64,000 nt of DNA from Tardiphaga sp. P9-11 (GCF_008329525.1 NZ_NPKQ01000014.1:1-64000); one strand, 5' to 3'. Positions 26,503-34,942 are shown, counted from the stretch's first letter. Notes: a model not told the origin generated them from the sequence alone. Program-made: numbers and translations.

Positions 26503-26964
26503 CTAGGCAAGACTCTTCACCGCCTCGAAAATCTTGATGTATCCGGTGCACCGACACAGATTGCCGTGCAGGTAGTGGCGGATTTCGTCGTCGGTCGGAT
26601 GCGGCTTCGCTTTCAGCAGCGCGGTCACCGCCATGATGAAGCCAGGCGTACAGAAGCCGCATTGCAGACCGCCGTGACGCACGAAGGCCTCCTGGATGCG
26701 CGACAGACCGTCCGCCGGAGTTACCCCCTCGATGGTCGTGACCTCGCGGCGATCCACGTCCACCGCCAGTGTCGTGCAACTCGAAATCGGCGCGCCGTCG
26801 AGCAGCACGGTGCAGGCGCCGCAGACCTCCATGTCGCAGGACCGCTTCGTGCCCTTGAGGCCGATGCGATCCCTGATCAGATCGACCAGCAGCGTGTGGG
26901 TCGGCACCTCGATCGCGATGGCCTCGCCATTCAGCGAGAAGGAAATGGGGAGATGATGTGTCAT
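26503..26964 (-). CDS. Molybdenum hydroxylase, 2Fe-2S subunit
   Basis: The 153-residue subunit has both iron-sulfur clusters of the xanthine oxidase family: the plant-type cluster with C43, C48, C51 and C63 (CDMEVCGAC...), and the second cluster with C102, C105, C137 and C139 (CGFC...CRC). It passes electrons from the molybdenum centre to FAD. It lies 5 bp after the FAD subunit gene. Nicotinate hydroxylase NicA and carbon monoxide dehydrogenase CoxS are relatives. In this operon it is probably part of a pyridine-ring hydroxylase that adds a hydroxyl next to the ring nitrogen using water. Confidence 0.9.
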   Translation of the reverse strand: MTHHLPISFSLNGEAIAIEVPTHTLLVDLIRDRIGLKGTKRSCDMEVCGACTVLLDGAPISSCTTLAVDVDRREVTTIEGVTPADGLSRIQEAFVRHGGLQCGFCTPGFIMAVTALLKAKPHPTDDEIRHYLHGNLCRCTGYIKIFEAVKSLA

Positions 26965-26969
26965 CCGGC

Positions 26970-27836
26970 CTAGCTCCTGCCGCCACCAAGCGCGTCGTCC
27001 AGATTTCTCTGTAGCAGGACGCCGGCGAGATGGCGCTTGTAGTCGGCGCCGCCATGCCGATCGGCGTTGACATCGAGCGCATCAAGCGCCGCCGGCAATG
27101 CCTCAGCCACCGCGCAACGCGCCTCGACGATGGAACGACCGCGAAGTGCGTCTTCGACGGCCGTCAACGCCTGCGGGCGGAAGCTCAGTGCGCCGACCCG
27201 GATCCGGGCGCTTGCGATGATCGTATTGCGCTCGGCCAGCGACCAGGCCATGGCGACATTTACCGACGGCCGTTCGCCATGCTTGAAACGGCGATAGGTG
27301 ACGGAGCCGCTCGGACGCGGAAATACGATTGTCGTCAGCAGCTCGTTCGGCGCACGCACCGTTTCCAATTCGCCCTGGATGAACTCGTCCGCAGGCACGG
27401 ATCGGATGCCACCGAGACCCTGCAGCACCAGCCGCGCATCGAGCACCGCCAGCATGGTCGGCGGATCGGCATGCGGCTCTCCGAAGCACAGGTTGCCGCC
27501 GATAGTCCCGACGCTGCGGACCCTGATATTGGCCACATCGGCGCAGAGCGCGGACAGCGCCGGCACATGCTCCTGAATGAGTGCATCGCCCGCAATCCGG
27601 TTATGCGTGCAGCGCGCGCCGATCTCGATCTCGTCCGCATCGTTCAACATGATGCCATCGAGCCCCGCGATACCCTTGATATCAACGAGCCGTTCCGTAT
27701 GGATCACGCGCATCTTCATCGCCAACAGCAGCTCGGTGCCGCCGGAATAGAACATGCCCTCGCCGTCCTCACCGACGGCTGCGAGTGCCTCGTCGATCGT
27801 CGGCAACCTTGTATATTCGAAGGGAAGCGGCAGCAT
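26970..27836 (-). CDS. Molybdenum hydroxylase, FAD subunit
   Basis: A 288-residue FAD-binding subunit of the CoxM type. The flavin motifs are YSGGTELLLAMKM near residue 32 and TIGGNLCFGEPHADPP near 108. The ATG at 27836 is chosen over a TTG two codons earlier. It follows the CoxG gene by 2 bp. It takes electrons from the iron-sulfur subunit and passes them to an acceptor. The presence of an FAD subunit separates this enzyme from the two-subunit NicAB of P. putida, which uses a cytochrome domain instead. Confidence 0.88.
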   Translation of the reverse strand: MLPLPFEYTRLPTIDEALAAVGEDGEGMFYSGGTELLLAMKMRVIHTERLVDIKGIAGLDGIMLNDADEIEIGARCTHNRIAGDALIQEHVPALSALCADVANIRVRSVGTIGGNLCFGEPHADPPTMLAVLDARLVLQGLGGIRSVPADEFIQGELETVRAPNELLTTIVFPRPSGSVTYRRFKHGERPSVNVAMAWSLAERNTIIASARIRVGALSFRPQALTAVEDALRGRSIVEARCAVAEALPAALDALDVNADRHGGADYKRHLAGVLLQRNLDDALGGGRS

Positions 27837-27838
27837 GA

Positions 27839-28288
27839 TCAAGCAGCGCCCAACATGTCTTTGAGCTTCTTTTCAAACTCTTCGAAATTCTGATCGACTC
27901 GTCGCTTGATGACGCCGAAGCCCATGGAGGCGAGGCGTCCCTGCACATCGACCTTCGCTTCCACGGCGAATGTCGAGCCGGCGTCCTGCGGCGTCACCGT
28001 CACATCGAGGACCACCGCAAGCCGCGTACCGGTGAACTTGTCGCGCCCCGTGGCGCGGGTGCGTACGTGCGACGGTTCGGTGATGGATTCGACGACGATA
28101 TCGGCGGGTACTTCGATCTTGAACGGGCCGATTTTCTGTTTGACCGTTGCTTTGTAGGTCGCGAGCCGTTCGATTTCCTCGACATTGTCGCAGCCCGGGA
28201 TGCAGGACGAAATGCGCGGCACATCTAGCAGCGTGCTCCAAAGCTCCGCAGGTGTCGCCGGGACGACCATCGACATCTTGAATTCCAT
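27839..28288 (-). CDS. CoxG-family protein (SRPBCC fold)
   Basis: The 149-residue protein is a carbon monoxide dehydrogenase subunit G homologue, starting MEFKMSMVVPATPAELWSTL and containing ISSCIPGCDNVEEI (about residue 30-43), both typical. CoxG proteins are thought to help assemble or membrane-anchor CoxSML-type molybdenum hydroxylases; they are not part of the catalytic site. Placement between the molybdenum subunit (4-bp gap) and FAD subunit (2-bp gap) supports a role with this enzyme. The family's C-terminal membrane helix seen in some members is missing here. Confidence 0.85.
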   Translation of the reverse strand: MEFKMSMVVPATPAELWSTLLDVPRISSCIPGCDNVEEIERLATYKATVKQKIGPFKIEVPADIVVESITEPSHVRTRATGRDKFTGTRLAVVLDVTVTPQDAGSTFAVEAKVDVQGRLASMGFGVIKRRVDQNFEEFEKKLKDMLGAA

Positions 28289-28292
28289 TAGC

Positions 28293-30554
28293 TCAATTCC
28301 TCTTCTGCAAAGCGCGCCACACTTTTTCCGGCGTCATGGGCAGGTCGGTAATGCGGATCCCATAAGCAGAGAACAGCGCGTTGGCGATCGCCGGCGCGAC
28401 CGGAAGAATGGCGCCTTCGCCCATTCCCTTGGCGCCGCCCGGCCCGGGACCGTCGCCATTTTCAATCAGGATGGTGTCGAAGGCCGGCGGCACGTCGGAG
28501 ATCCGCGGGATGAAATAGTCGATTGGATTCGCATTGACCGGCTGGCCGTCCTCGAATTCCAACTGCTCGTAAAGCGCGTGCCCGAATCCCATCACAGCCG
28601 CGCCCTCGTCCTGCCCTTCGGCGGCGACGCGGTTGATGACCCGGCCGACATCGGCGGCGCTGGCATAGTGGGGAATGTGGATTTCGCCGGTGTCTTCATC
28701 GACGATGATTTCAGCAAGACCCGCCGAAGTCTCCCAAAACAGCGGCGACTCGACCAACGCCCCTTTCTTCGAGCGCGGGGTAATGGCGCCGCGGCCGATG
28801 ACCTCGCCGGAATCGACGCCCAGCGTGCGGTGGAAAATCTCGTGAAAGGTGAGAACTTCGGCGCCAATCGAGACGCCGCCTTCGACCAGCGACAGGCTCT
28901 CCTTCGGCAGTTCCCAGACATCTGCGACCATCTCCAGGATCTGATCGGCTGCATCGAGCGCTGCCTTTTCGACCGACAGGCCGACCACGATAGTCGAGCG
29001 ACTGGCCCCAGTGCCCCAGTCATAGGGGGCGACCGCCGTATCCGTGCGCAACACCGTGACCGCGGAGGCCGGCTGCTTCAGCGTCTGTGCCGCGATCCGC
29101 CCCATGGTCGCATGGGATCCCTGCCCCACTTCGATGGCAGAGGTCGAAACCAGGATCGAGCCGTCAATCTTGAGCCGCACGATCGCGTTGCTGATCGGCG
29201 TATTGGCCGGATCCGTCGCCGCCACGGCGAGCCCACGCGACTTCCTGTTGGACGCGTTGGCTTCGGTGCCGAACGACTGGCTCACCCGGCCCATCAGCTC
29301 GCTCATATCCATGTCGAGCGCCCGCAGGTCCGGCCGCGTGCGCTGGCCTCGGGATGCCAAATTGATCAACCGGAATTCGCTCGGATCCATGCCGATGGCC
29401 GCCGCGACATTGTCCATGTGCGACTCCTTGGCCCATACGGCCTGCGGGCCGCCGATCGAACGAAATGCGGCCCCCGGGATCGTGTTCGTATACACCGCCT
29501 GCGCTTCGAGACGCAGATTGGGCATCACATACGGGCCCATGATGCGATTGGCCGACTTGGTTGCGACCGCGGAGCCCGTATCGGAATAGGCGCCACCATC
29601 GAGCAGCAGCTTTGCGCTCTTGGCGACAATGCGCCCCTTCGCGTCCACTGCGGTGCGTATCGTTATGTCCGCGCCGAGCCTGCGGCAGGTGAGCATGGAC
29701 TCCACTTGGGATTGGGCAATGCGAACCGGACGCTGCACCTTCCAGGACGCAGCTGCGACCAGCGGCTCGATTTTGACCGATGCCTTGCCACCGAAGCCGC
29801 CGCCGACGAACGGGACGATCACCCGGATGCGCGCAAGCTGCAGGCCGAACAGGCGTGACAATACTTTCTGCACGGCCGTCGGCGTTTGTGCGCCAGCCCA
29901 GATGGTCAGGGAATCGCCCTTGAAGTCGGCGATCACGGTGTGCGGCTCCAATGCGAAATGCGAGATGCCGGGAAAGGTGAAGTGATCCTCGTGGATATAG
30001 GCGGCGGTGGCCTCGGCCGCGTCGACGTCACCGACTTCGTTCCGATAGGTGTGAAAGACGTTGCTGCCCTGGGTCGGGCGCGCGCCGCCCTTGAAATAGA
30101 AGTCCTGAAGATTTTCGTGATGCGCGTGGATCAGCGGTGCGCCGTCGGCCATCGCCTCCCGGATCGTCGTCGCCCGCGGCAGCTCTTCATATTCGACATC
30201 GACCAGTTCCGCGGCGTTTTCCGCGATCTCGACCGTGTCGGCGATCACCACGGCGATGGGTTCCCCGACATGACGAACGCGGTCGATCGCAATGATCGGC
30301 CGATCCTTGAGAACCAGACCCCACAGACCGAATTGCGCGACATCGGCACCGGTCAGCACATCGACAACGCCGTCGGACGCCAGTGCTGCGCTCGTATCGA
30401 TCGACACGATACGGGCATGGACCGCCGGCGACCGGACCACGAAGCCGTGCAGCATGCCCGGCACCGTCAGGTCGGTGATGTACTCCGCCCGCCCGGTGAC
30501 CTTCTCGATGAGGTCGGGCCGCACGGAGCTCATATTGTCAATCGTCTTCGACAT
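28293..30554 (-). CDS. Molybdenum hydroxylase, molybdopterin subunit
   Basis: A 753-residue catalytic subunit of the xanthine oxidase family (CoxL/XdhB/NicB-like). It has the aldehyde-oxidase N-terminal domain (VTGRAEYITDL near 20), the cofactor segment FVGGGFGGKASVKIE near 255, and the C-terminal GAKGMGEGAILP with the catalytic glutamate at E713. It hydroxylates a ring carbon next to nitrogen with water-derived oxygen. As first gene of the ring-degradation operon it likely acts on nicotinate or another pyridine carboxylate. The CoxL-specific selenocysteine-loop motif of true CO dehydrogenase is not seen. An alternative start is M8. Its promoter at 30631-30659 carries a MarR-type operator. 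Confidence 0.87.
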   Translation of the reverse strand: MSKTIDNMSSVRPDLIEKVTGRAEYITDLTVPGMLHGFVVRSPAVHARIVSIDTSAALASDGVVDVLTGADVAQFGLWGLVLKDRPIIAIDRVRHVGEPIAVVIADTVEIAENAAELVDVEYEELPRATTIREAMADGAPLIHAHHENLQDFYFKGGARPTQGSNVFHTYRNEVGDVDAAEATAAYIHEDHFTFPGISHFALEPHTVIADFKGDSLTIWAGAQTPTAVQKVLSRLFGLQLARIRVIVPFVGGGFGGKASVKIEPLVAAASWKVQRPVRIAQSQVESMLTCRRLGADITIRTAVDAKGRIVAKSAKLLLDGGAYSDTGSAVATKSANRIMGPYVMPNLRLEAQAVYTNTIPGAAFRSIGGPQAVWAKESHMDNVAAAIGMDPSEFRLINLASRGQRTRPDLRALDMDMSELMGRVSQSFGTEANASNRKSRGLAVAATDPANTPISNAIVRLKIDGSILVSTSAIEVGQGSHATMGRIAAQTLKQPASAVTVLRTDTAVAPYDWGTGASRSTIVVGLSVEKAALDAADQILEMVADVWELPKESLSLVEGGVSIGAEVLTFHEIFHRTLGVDSGEVIGRGAITPRSKKGALVESPLFWETSAGLAEIIVDEDTGEIHIPHYASAADVGRVINRVAAEGQDEGAAVMGFGHALYEQLEFEDGQPVNANPIDYFIPRISDVPPAFDTILIENGDGPGPGGAKGMGEGAILPVAPAIANALFSAYGIRITDLPMTPEKVWRALQKRN

Positions 30555-30630
30555 TCAACAATCCACGGGAACTTCGCTGCTATTCCGAGCCGCGCGGTGC
30601 CGCGACACAGTTTGAAAAACGCTGCGACAA

Positions 30631-30679
30631 GCGCTAAAGCATTTATTGCTCGTATGCAAGTGCTGCGCTCGTGCACGAC
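30631..30679. promoter_or_regulatory. Promoter with two phased MarR-type operators (ring-degradation unit)
   Basis: On the minus strand a -35 TTGCAT (30659-30654) and a -10 TAGCGC (30636-30631) are 17 bp apart. CTCG-TATG-CAAG at 30649-30660 overlaps the -35 and is the same 12-mer as at 20971-20982. A second element CTCG-TGCA-CGAC at 30668-30679 begins exactly 19 bp away. It lies in the 323-bp gap between the divergent molybdenum hydroxylase and MarR genes. The remainder of this gap shows nothing recognisable. Confidence 0.7.
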
Positions 30680-30877
30680 TGGACCCATTATAGGCTGGCC
30701 GGGAGCTTTGACCCTCCCTGCGTGCAGACGGCCATTTCCCATGAAGCCAAAGACAGGAAATTGCAGAGACCACCGTGGATTTCGGCGGCCGGGATCGGTA
30801 AACAGGCAAGCAGCCTTAACGGCTTTCGCGCCGTATCATGGCTTGCAATTGATGCCAGATCAGACCCGGGGGAATGT

Positions 30878-31345
30878 TTGTCGCCTAAGACGAAGCCACG
30901 CTCGACCGACAAAGCGAAAGATGCCGCGCTCTCATATACGCTTGATGAGGCGCCCGGCTTTCTGCTGCGGGTCGCCTTGCGGACCCACACGGCTTTTTTT
31001 ACCGCAAAGATGATCGAAGGCTTGACGGCGCCTCAGTTCTCGACGCTAGCGAAACTGCGCGAGGTGGGTCCCTGCTCCCAGAACCATCTCGGTCGGCTCA
31101 TTCATTATGATTCGGCGACGATCACTGGCGTAATTACACGCCTCAAGTCGCGTGGCCTGATCACGAGCTACAAGGATCCGTTGGATCCAAGACGGAGAGA
31201 AATCGACCTGACCGAAAAGGGGCGACGAATAGCCGACGCCGCGATAGAGACCATCGGGGAGATTTCTAACGAGACATTTTCGCCCCTGAGCCAGCAGGAG
31301 TTTCGAACGCTGACTGAGATCTTGAAAAAAGTAATTCGCCGATGA
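30878..31345 (+). CDS. MarR-family regulator, NicR/BpsR-like (paralogue)
   Basis: A 155-residue winged-helix regulator, closely similar along its length to the one at 21103-21576; GLTAPQFSTLAKL and the helix-turn-helix GPCSQNHLGRLIHYDSATITG differ in only one or two positions. The open frame extends upstream to 30671, but the preceding part has no family counterpart. I choose a TTG start at 30878, which has a GGGGGAA ribosome binding site six bases upstream and gives MSPKTKPRSTDK. It is divergent from the ring-degradation operon and is the likely repressor of it, with 6-hydroxynicotinate or a similar intermediate as a possible effector. Confidence 0.83.
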   Translation: MSPKTKPRSTDKAKDAALSYTLDEAPGFLLRVALRTHTAFFTAKMIEGLTAPQFSTLAKLREVGPCSQNHLGRLIHYDSATITGVITRLKSRGLITSYKDPLDPRRREIDLTEKGRRIADAAIETIGEISNETFSPLSQQEFRTLTEILKKVIRR

Positions 31346-31359
31346 TAAACAACTGACAC

Positions 31360-31889
31360 TCAGGCACTTCCCGGGACGAAAAGTTTCGCAGACGGACTGA
31401 TGATGTCGAACCATGCCTCGGCAAATATAACCGCATAGTCCGGGTATGTTGAGGCCATTCTGGCAGCCCGGTCGTCAATCCCGTCCGGAGGCCAGTTAGA
31501 TAGTCTCTGCCGAAATCGTCTGCCGTAGAGCGCACGATCCAAACAGAAGTGATTTAGCTGTTCAACATTTGGCCGTTGTCCCGGCTGAGCGAACTCAAGA
31601 TTTTTATTTTGAATAACGCGAGATCGTGTTTCAGCTTCGGTTGATCGTTGGCACTTATGCGCCCGTTTTGCACCGCCAGCGGCATGACTTTGAGCAAACG
31701 CGCTAGACCGTGTTCTAAGAACGCTTCTCTGACCGGCAAATCTCTCGAGATCGAGAGGCATCGATTGAAAAGAAGGATTTTCGCGGATAGCTGCGGCTGC
31801 TTCGCCAAAGTAAAATCGCGACAAGCGGCTGCGAACTCCTCCTCCTGGACGTTCAATGAGATTCCTAGATAGGTGTGATCGCCGGCCAC
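31360..31889 (-). pseudogene. Unknown protein gene broken by a probable frameshift
   Basis: Two overlapping minus-strand frames each look protein-like in only one half. The first (31889 to about 31605) reads FTLAKQPQLSAKILLFNRC and LEHGLARLLKVMPLAVQNG; the second (about 31600 to 31360) reads RALYGRRFRQRLSNWPP and YPDYAVIFAEAWFDII. The change of frame falls near runs of T at 31601-31610. Joined, they would give a protein of about 176 residues. I do not recognise the family. It lies between the MarR gene and lpd, both facing it or following it, with no obvious partner. It could be a real broken gene, a sequencing error in the homopolymer, or chance open frames. Confidence 0.3.
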
Positions 31890-31913
31890 GTCATAGTCAT
31901 CCTCTGGATCAGC

Positions 31914-33659
31914 TTAAACACTTCCGTTCACCGACGATCTTTTCAACGACTTTCGAGAGCTAGGCAGTGTATCGGTGCAGACGCCTTCGTAGATTTCAGC
32001 CGCCATACCGATGGTTTCGCCGAGAGTCGGATGCGGATGGATAGTCTTCCCGATATCGATCGCATCGGCGCCCATCTCAATGGCGAGGCAGATTTCCCCA
32101 ATCATGTCGCCGGCATGCGGTCCGACGATCACGCCGCCGATAATGCGATGCGTTTCCTCATCGAAGATTAGTTTTGTCATGCCATAGGCGGCGCCTGACG
32201 CGATTGCTCGCCCCGATGCCGCCCACGGAAATTTCGCGCTCTTGCTGCGCCGGCCCAACGGTGCGACGCCAGCTGCACCTTCCATCTCTCCGACCCAGGC
32301 AATCTCGGGATCAGTATAGGCAACGTTCGGCACTAACTTGGCGTCGAAGAAGCTCTTGTGGCCGGCCGCAGCTTCCGCCGCCACGTGGCCTTCGTGCACG
32401 GCCTTATGCGCCAGCATGGGACCGCCAGCGACATCGCCGATGGCAAAGATGTGCGGCACGTTGGTGCGCATCTGCGCATCGACGGTCACGAAACCTCTGG
32501 CATCGCAGGCAATGCCAATGGTTTCGAGCCCGAGATCCGCACTGTTCGGCAGCCGGCCGGCCGACTGCAGGACCAGATCATAGGACCGGCTCGTGTCCTT
32601 CGCGCCGACGATCTGAACCGCTATGCCGTCAGGGCCCGCTTTGGCACTGGTGACGCTGGCGTTGAGATCGATAGCACCGAAGCGATGATTGTTGCGGCTT
32701 CGCCAGATCTTTATCGCATCGGGGTCAAGGCCAGCGAGCATGTCCGACAGGCGCTCGACCACGTCGATCCTGGCGCCCAGCGCGCTGTAAACCGTGGCCA
32801 TCTCCAAGCCGATGATGCCCGCGCCGACCACCAGCATGCGCTCCGGAATCGCGTCCAATCGCAGCGCGCCGGTGGATGTGACGACGCGCTTGTCGTCCGG
32901 AAACACACCGAGCTTCACGGCCGACGAGCCGGTAGCGATGATACAGGAGTCGAATGCCATGCGATGCGTTGCACCCTCGGCCTCGGTGACGGTCAGGCAT
33001 TGCGCGGATTCAAACTGCGCGACGCCGCGGATCACCGTGACATTCCGAGCGCCGGCCATTTGGCTCAAGCCGTCGGTGAGCTTCTTGACCGTGCCATTCT
33101 TGTACGCGCGGAGCGCGTCGAGGTCGATCACCGCTTTGCTGAAACGCACGCCCTTGTCGGAGATCCGCTCCGCTTCCTCCTTCACGGCGGCGATGTGCAG
33201 CAGTGCCTTTGATGGAATGCATCCGACATTCAGGCATACGCCGCCGAGAGTCTCGTGCCGTTCGACGATCGCGACCTTGAGGCCGAGATCCGCGGCGCGG
33301 TAGGCCGCTGAATAGCCGCCCGGCCCGCCGCCGATCACGACGAGGTCGAACTGCCCGCCGCCGCCCTCGCCGGCCGCTTTGACAGGGGCTCCGATCGGCT
33401 CATCGGCTCGCTCCGCATCGGCCGGGACCAGCGTGGCGATCGCCGTGCCCTTCGACACCTTATCGCCGACCTTCAGGAGCACGCTGGCGATCCTGCCTGC
33501 CGCAGGCGATGGAATCTCCAGGGTCGCCTTGTCGGACTCTACGGTGATCAGCGCCTGTTCGGCGGCGACGACATCGCCCGCCGCCACAAGTACGTCGACG
33601 ATCTCGACTTCCTTGAAGTCGCCGATATCAGGGACTTCGATCTTAACGGTGCGTTCCAT
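31914..33659 (-). CDS. lpd: Dihydrolipoyl dehydrogenase with N-terminal lipoyl domain (E3)
   Basis: The 581-residue E3 begins with a lipoyl domain (residues 1-80; lipoylated K44 in ESDKATLE) joined by an Ala/Gly-rich linker to a flavoprotein disulfide reductase. The FAD motif is VIGGGPGGYSAA near 108, and the redox pair is C142/C147 (CLNVGCIP). The C-terminal HPHPTLGE holds the catalytic histidine. It reoxidises dihydrolipoamide of the E2 core with NAD. The start at 33659 is 8 bp after the aceF stop. The lipoyl-E3 fusion is common beside homodimeric-type E1 in beta- and some other proteobacteria. Confidence 0.92.
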   Translation of the reverse strand: MERTVKIEVPDIGDFKEVEIVDVLVAAGDVVAAEQALITVESDKATLEIPSPAAGRIASVLLKVGDKVSKGTAIATLVPADAERADEPIGAPVKAAGEGGGGQFDLVVIGGGPGGYSAAYRAADLGLKVAIVERHETLGGVCLNVGCIPSKALLHIAAVKEEAERISDKGVRFSKAVIDLDALRAYKNGTVKKLTDGLSQMAGARNVTVIRGVAQFESAQCLTVTEAEGATHRMAFDSCIIATGSSAVKLGVFPDDKRVVTSTGALRLDAIPERMLVVGAGIIGLEMATVYSALGARIDVVERLSDMLAGLDPDAIKIWRSRNNHRFGAIDLNASVTSAKAGPDGIAVQIVGAKDTSRSYDLVLQSAGRLPNSADLGLETIGIACDARGFVTVDAQMRTNVPHIFAIGDVAGGPMLAHKAVHEGHVAAEAAAGHKSFFDAKLVPNVAYTDPEIAWVGEMEGAAGVAPLGRRSKSAKFPWAASGRAIASGAAYGMTKLIFDEETHRIIGGVIVGPHAGDMIGEICLAIEMGADAIDIGKTIHPHPTLGETIGMAAEIYEGVCTDTLPSSRKSLKRSSVNGSV

Positions 33660-33667
33660 GATCGACC

Positions 33668-34942
33668 TCACAACGCATATCGCCGCAGGTCGCTGAGGAC
33701 CGCGGCGATGAAGCCGAGGAATTGGGCGGCAGCGACGCCATCAACCACGCGGTGATCCCATGACAGGCTGACCGCAAGAATCGAACGCGGCTGGAATTCG
33801 GTGCCGTTCCAGACAGCCTCGGTGGCCGATCGTCCGGCGCCGAGAATGGCGACTTCGGGCGCGTTGATGATGGGCGTGAAGCCAGCGCCGCCGACGCCGC
33901 CGAGGGAGGAGACGGAAAAGCATCCGCCCTGCATGTCGCTGGCGGGAAGCTGACCCGCGATCGCCTTATCCGCGAGGGCGCGCATCTCCGATGCGATCTC
34001 CAGCAGACCTTTCCTGTCGCAGTCCCTGATCACCGGCACGACCAGGCCCTTTGGCGTATCGACGGCGAAGCCGACATGGACGTATTGCTTGAGTACCAGC
34101 TCGTCCTGTTCCAGCGAGGCATTGAAGCGCGGATATTTCTTTAATGCCAGCGCCGATGCCTTGATCAGGAAGGAGACCATGGTCAGTTTCGGTGCGCTCT
34201 TGTCGCTCTGGCCGTTGACGATCTTGCGGAACGCTTCGGCGTCAGTGACATCCGCTTTGTCGAAATTCGTGACATGAGGGATCACGTTCCAGTTGCGCGA
34301 CAGGTTTGCGCCGGTCAGCTTCTGGATTCGCGATAGTGGCTGCCGCTCGATCGGACCGAATTTCTCAAAATCCACCTTCGGCCAGTCGAGCAGGCCTTGC
34401 CCTGGCGATGTCCCGCGCGGCGCGCTCAGGACACGCATGACGTGATTGGCGACGTCCTCGCGCAGGATCCGGCCCTTAAGCCCGGTAGGCGTCACGCCAT
34501 TCAATGCCACGCCCAGTTCGCGTGCCAAGGAGCGCACCGACGGCGATGCATGCGCCGCCGATGCGATCGGCTGCCGCTGGGTGTCGCGGCTCTCCACCAT
34601 CGGTGCGGGCGCGGCCGGCTTAGGCGCAGTCGGTGAATCGGGCTGCGCGGGGGCCGACAGTGTCTCAATGGGCTTCACCTGAGAGGTCGAGGCGGAGCCC
34701 CCCGCACCTTCCAGGATCATCAGCACCGCGCCCTGGGACACCCGGCTGCCGACCTCGATCATCAACTGCTTGATCTTGCCGGCGGCGGGCGACGGCACCT
34801 CCATCGTCGCCTTGTCGGATTCGATCGACAGCAAAGGCGTATCGATGGCGATCTGGTCGCCGACCGCCACATTGATCTCGACGATGGGAACGTCCTTGTA
34901 GTCACCAATATCCGGCAGGACCACTTCTACTGAATTGCTCAT
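33668..34942 (-). CDS. aceF: Dihydrolipoamide acetyltransferase (E2)
   Basis: The 424-residue E2 core protein has one lipoyl domain (K44 in ESDKATME), a Pro/Ala linker, a peripheral subunit-binding domain (SPSVRSLARELGVALNGV near 128-145) and a catalytic domain with H397 and D401 in SWDHRVVDG. It transfers the acetyl group to CoA in the pyruvate dehydrogenase complex. Many AceF proteins have two or three lipoyl domains, so this is a short form. It lies between aceE (21-bp gap) and lpd (8-bp gap). Confidence 0.92.
   Translation of the reverse strand: MSNSVEVVLPDIGDYKDVPIVEINVAVGDQIAIDTPLLSIESDKATMEVPSPAAGKIKQLMIEVGSRVSQGAVLMILEGAGGSASTSQVKPIETLSAPAQPDSPTAPKPAAPAPMVESRDTQRQPIASAAHASPSVRSLARELGVALNGVTPTGLKGRILREDVANHVMRVLSAPRGTSPGQGLLDWPKVDFEKFGPIERQPLSRIQKLTGANLSRNWNVIPHVTNFDKADVTDAEAFRKIVNGQSDKSAPKLTMVSFLIKASALALKKYPRFNASLEQDELVLKQYVHVGFAVDTPKGLVVPVIRDCDRKGLLEIASEMRALADKAIAGQLPASDMQGGCFSVSSLGGVGGAGFTPIINAPEVAILGAGRSATEAVWNGTEFQPRSILAVSLSWDHRVVDGVAAAQFLGFIAAVLSDLRRYAL

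Noticed and set aside
25226-27085. A 619-codon open frame that could be read as one long monooxygenase
   Set aside because: The part above 26437 is the out-of-frame shadow of the 2Fe-2S and FAD subunit genes; the flavoprotein starts at 26437 with its own ribosome binding site.
28293-30554. True aerobic carbon monoxide dehydrogenase (coxSML with coxG)
   Set aside because: The characteristic CoxL active-site loop was not seen, and the downstream genes are NicC-, NicF-, NicD- and NicX-like, which fits pyridine hydroxylation.
30671-30877. N-terminal extension of the second MarR regulator
   Set aside because: It has no counterpart in the paralogue, and a TTG at 30878 has a strong ribosome binding site.
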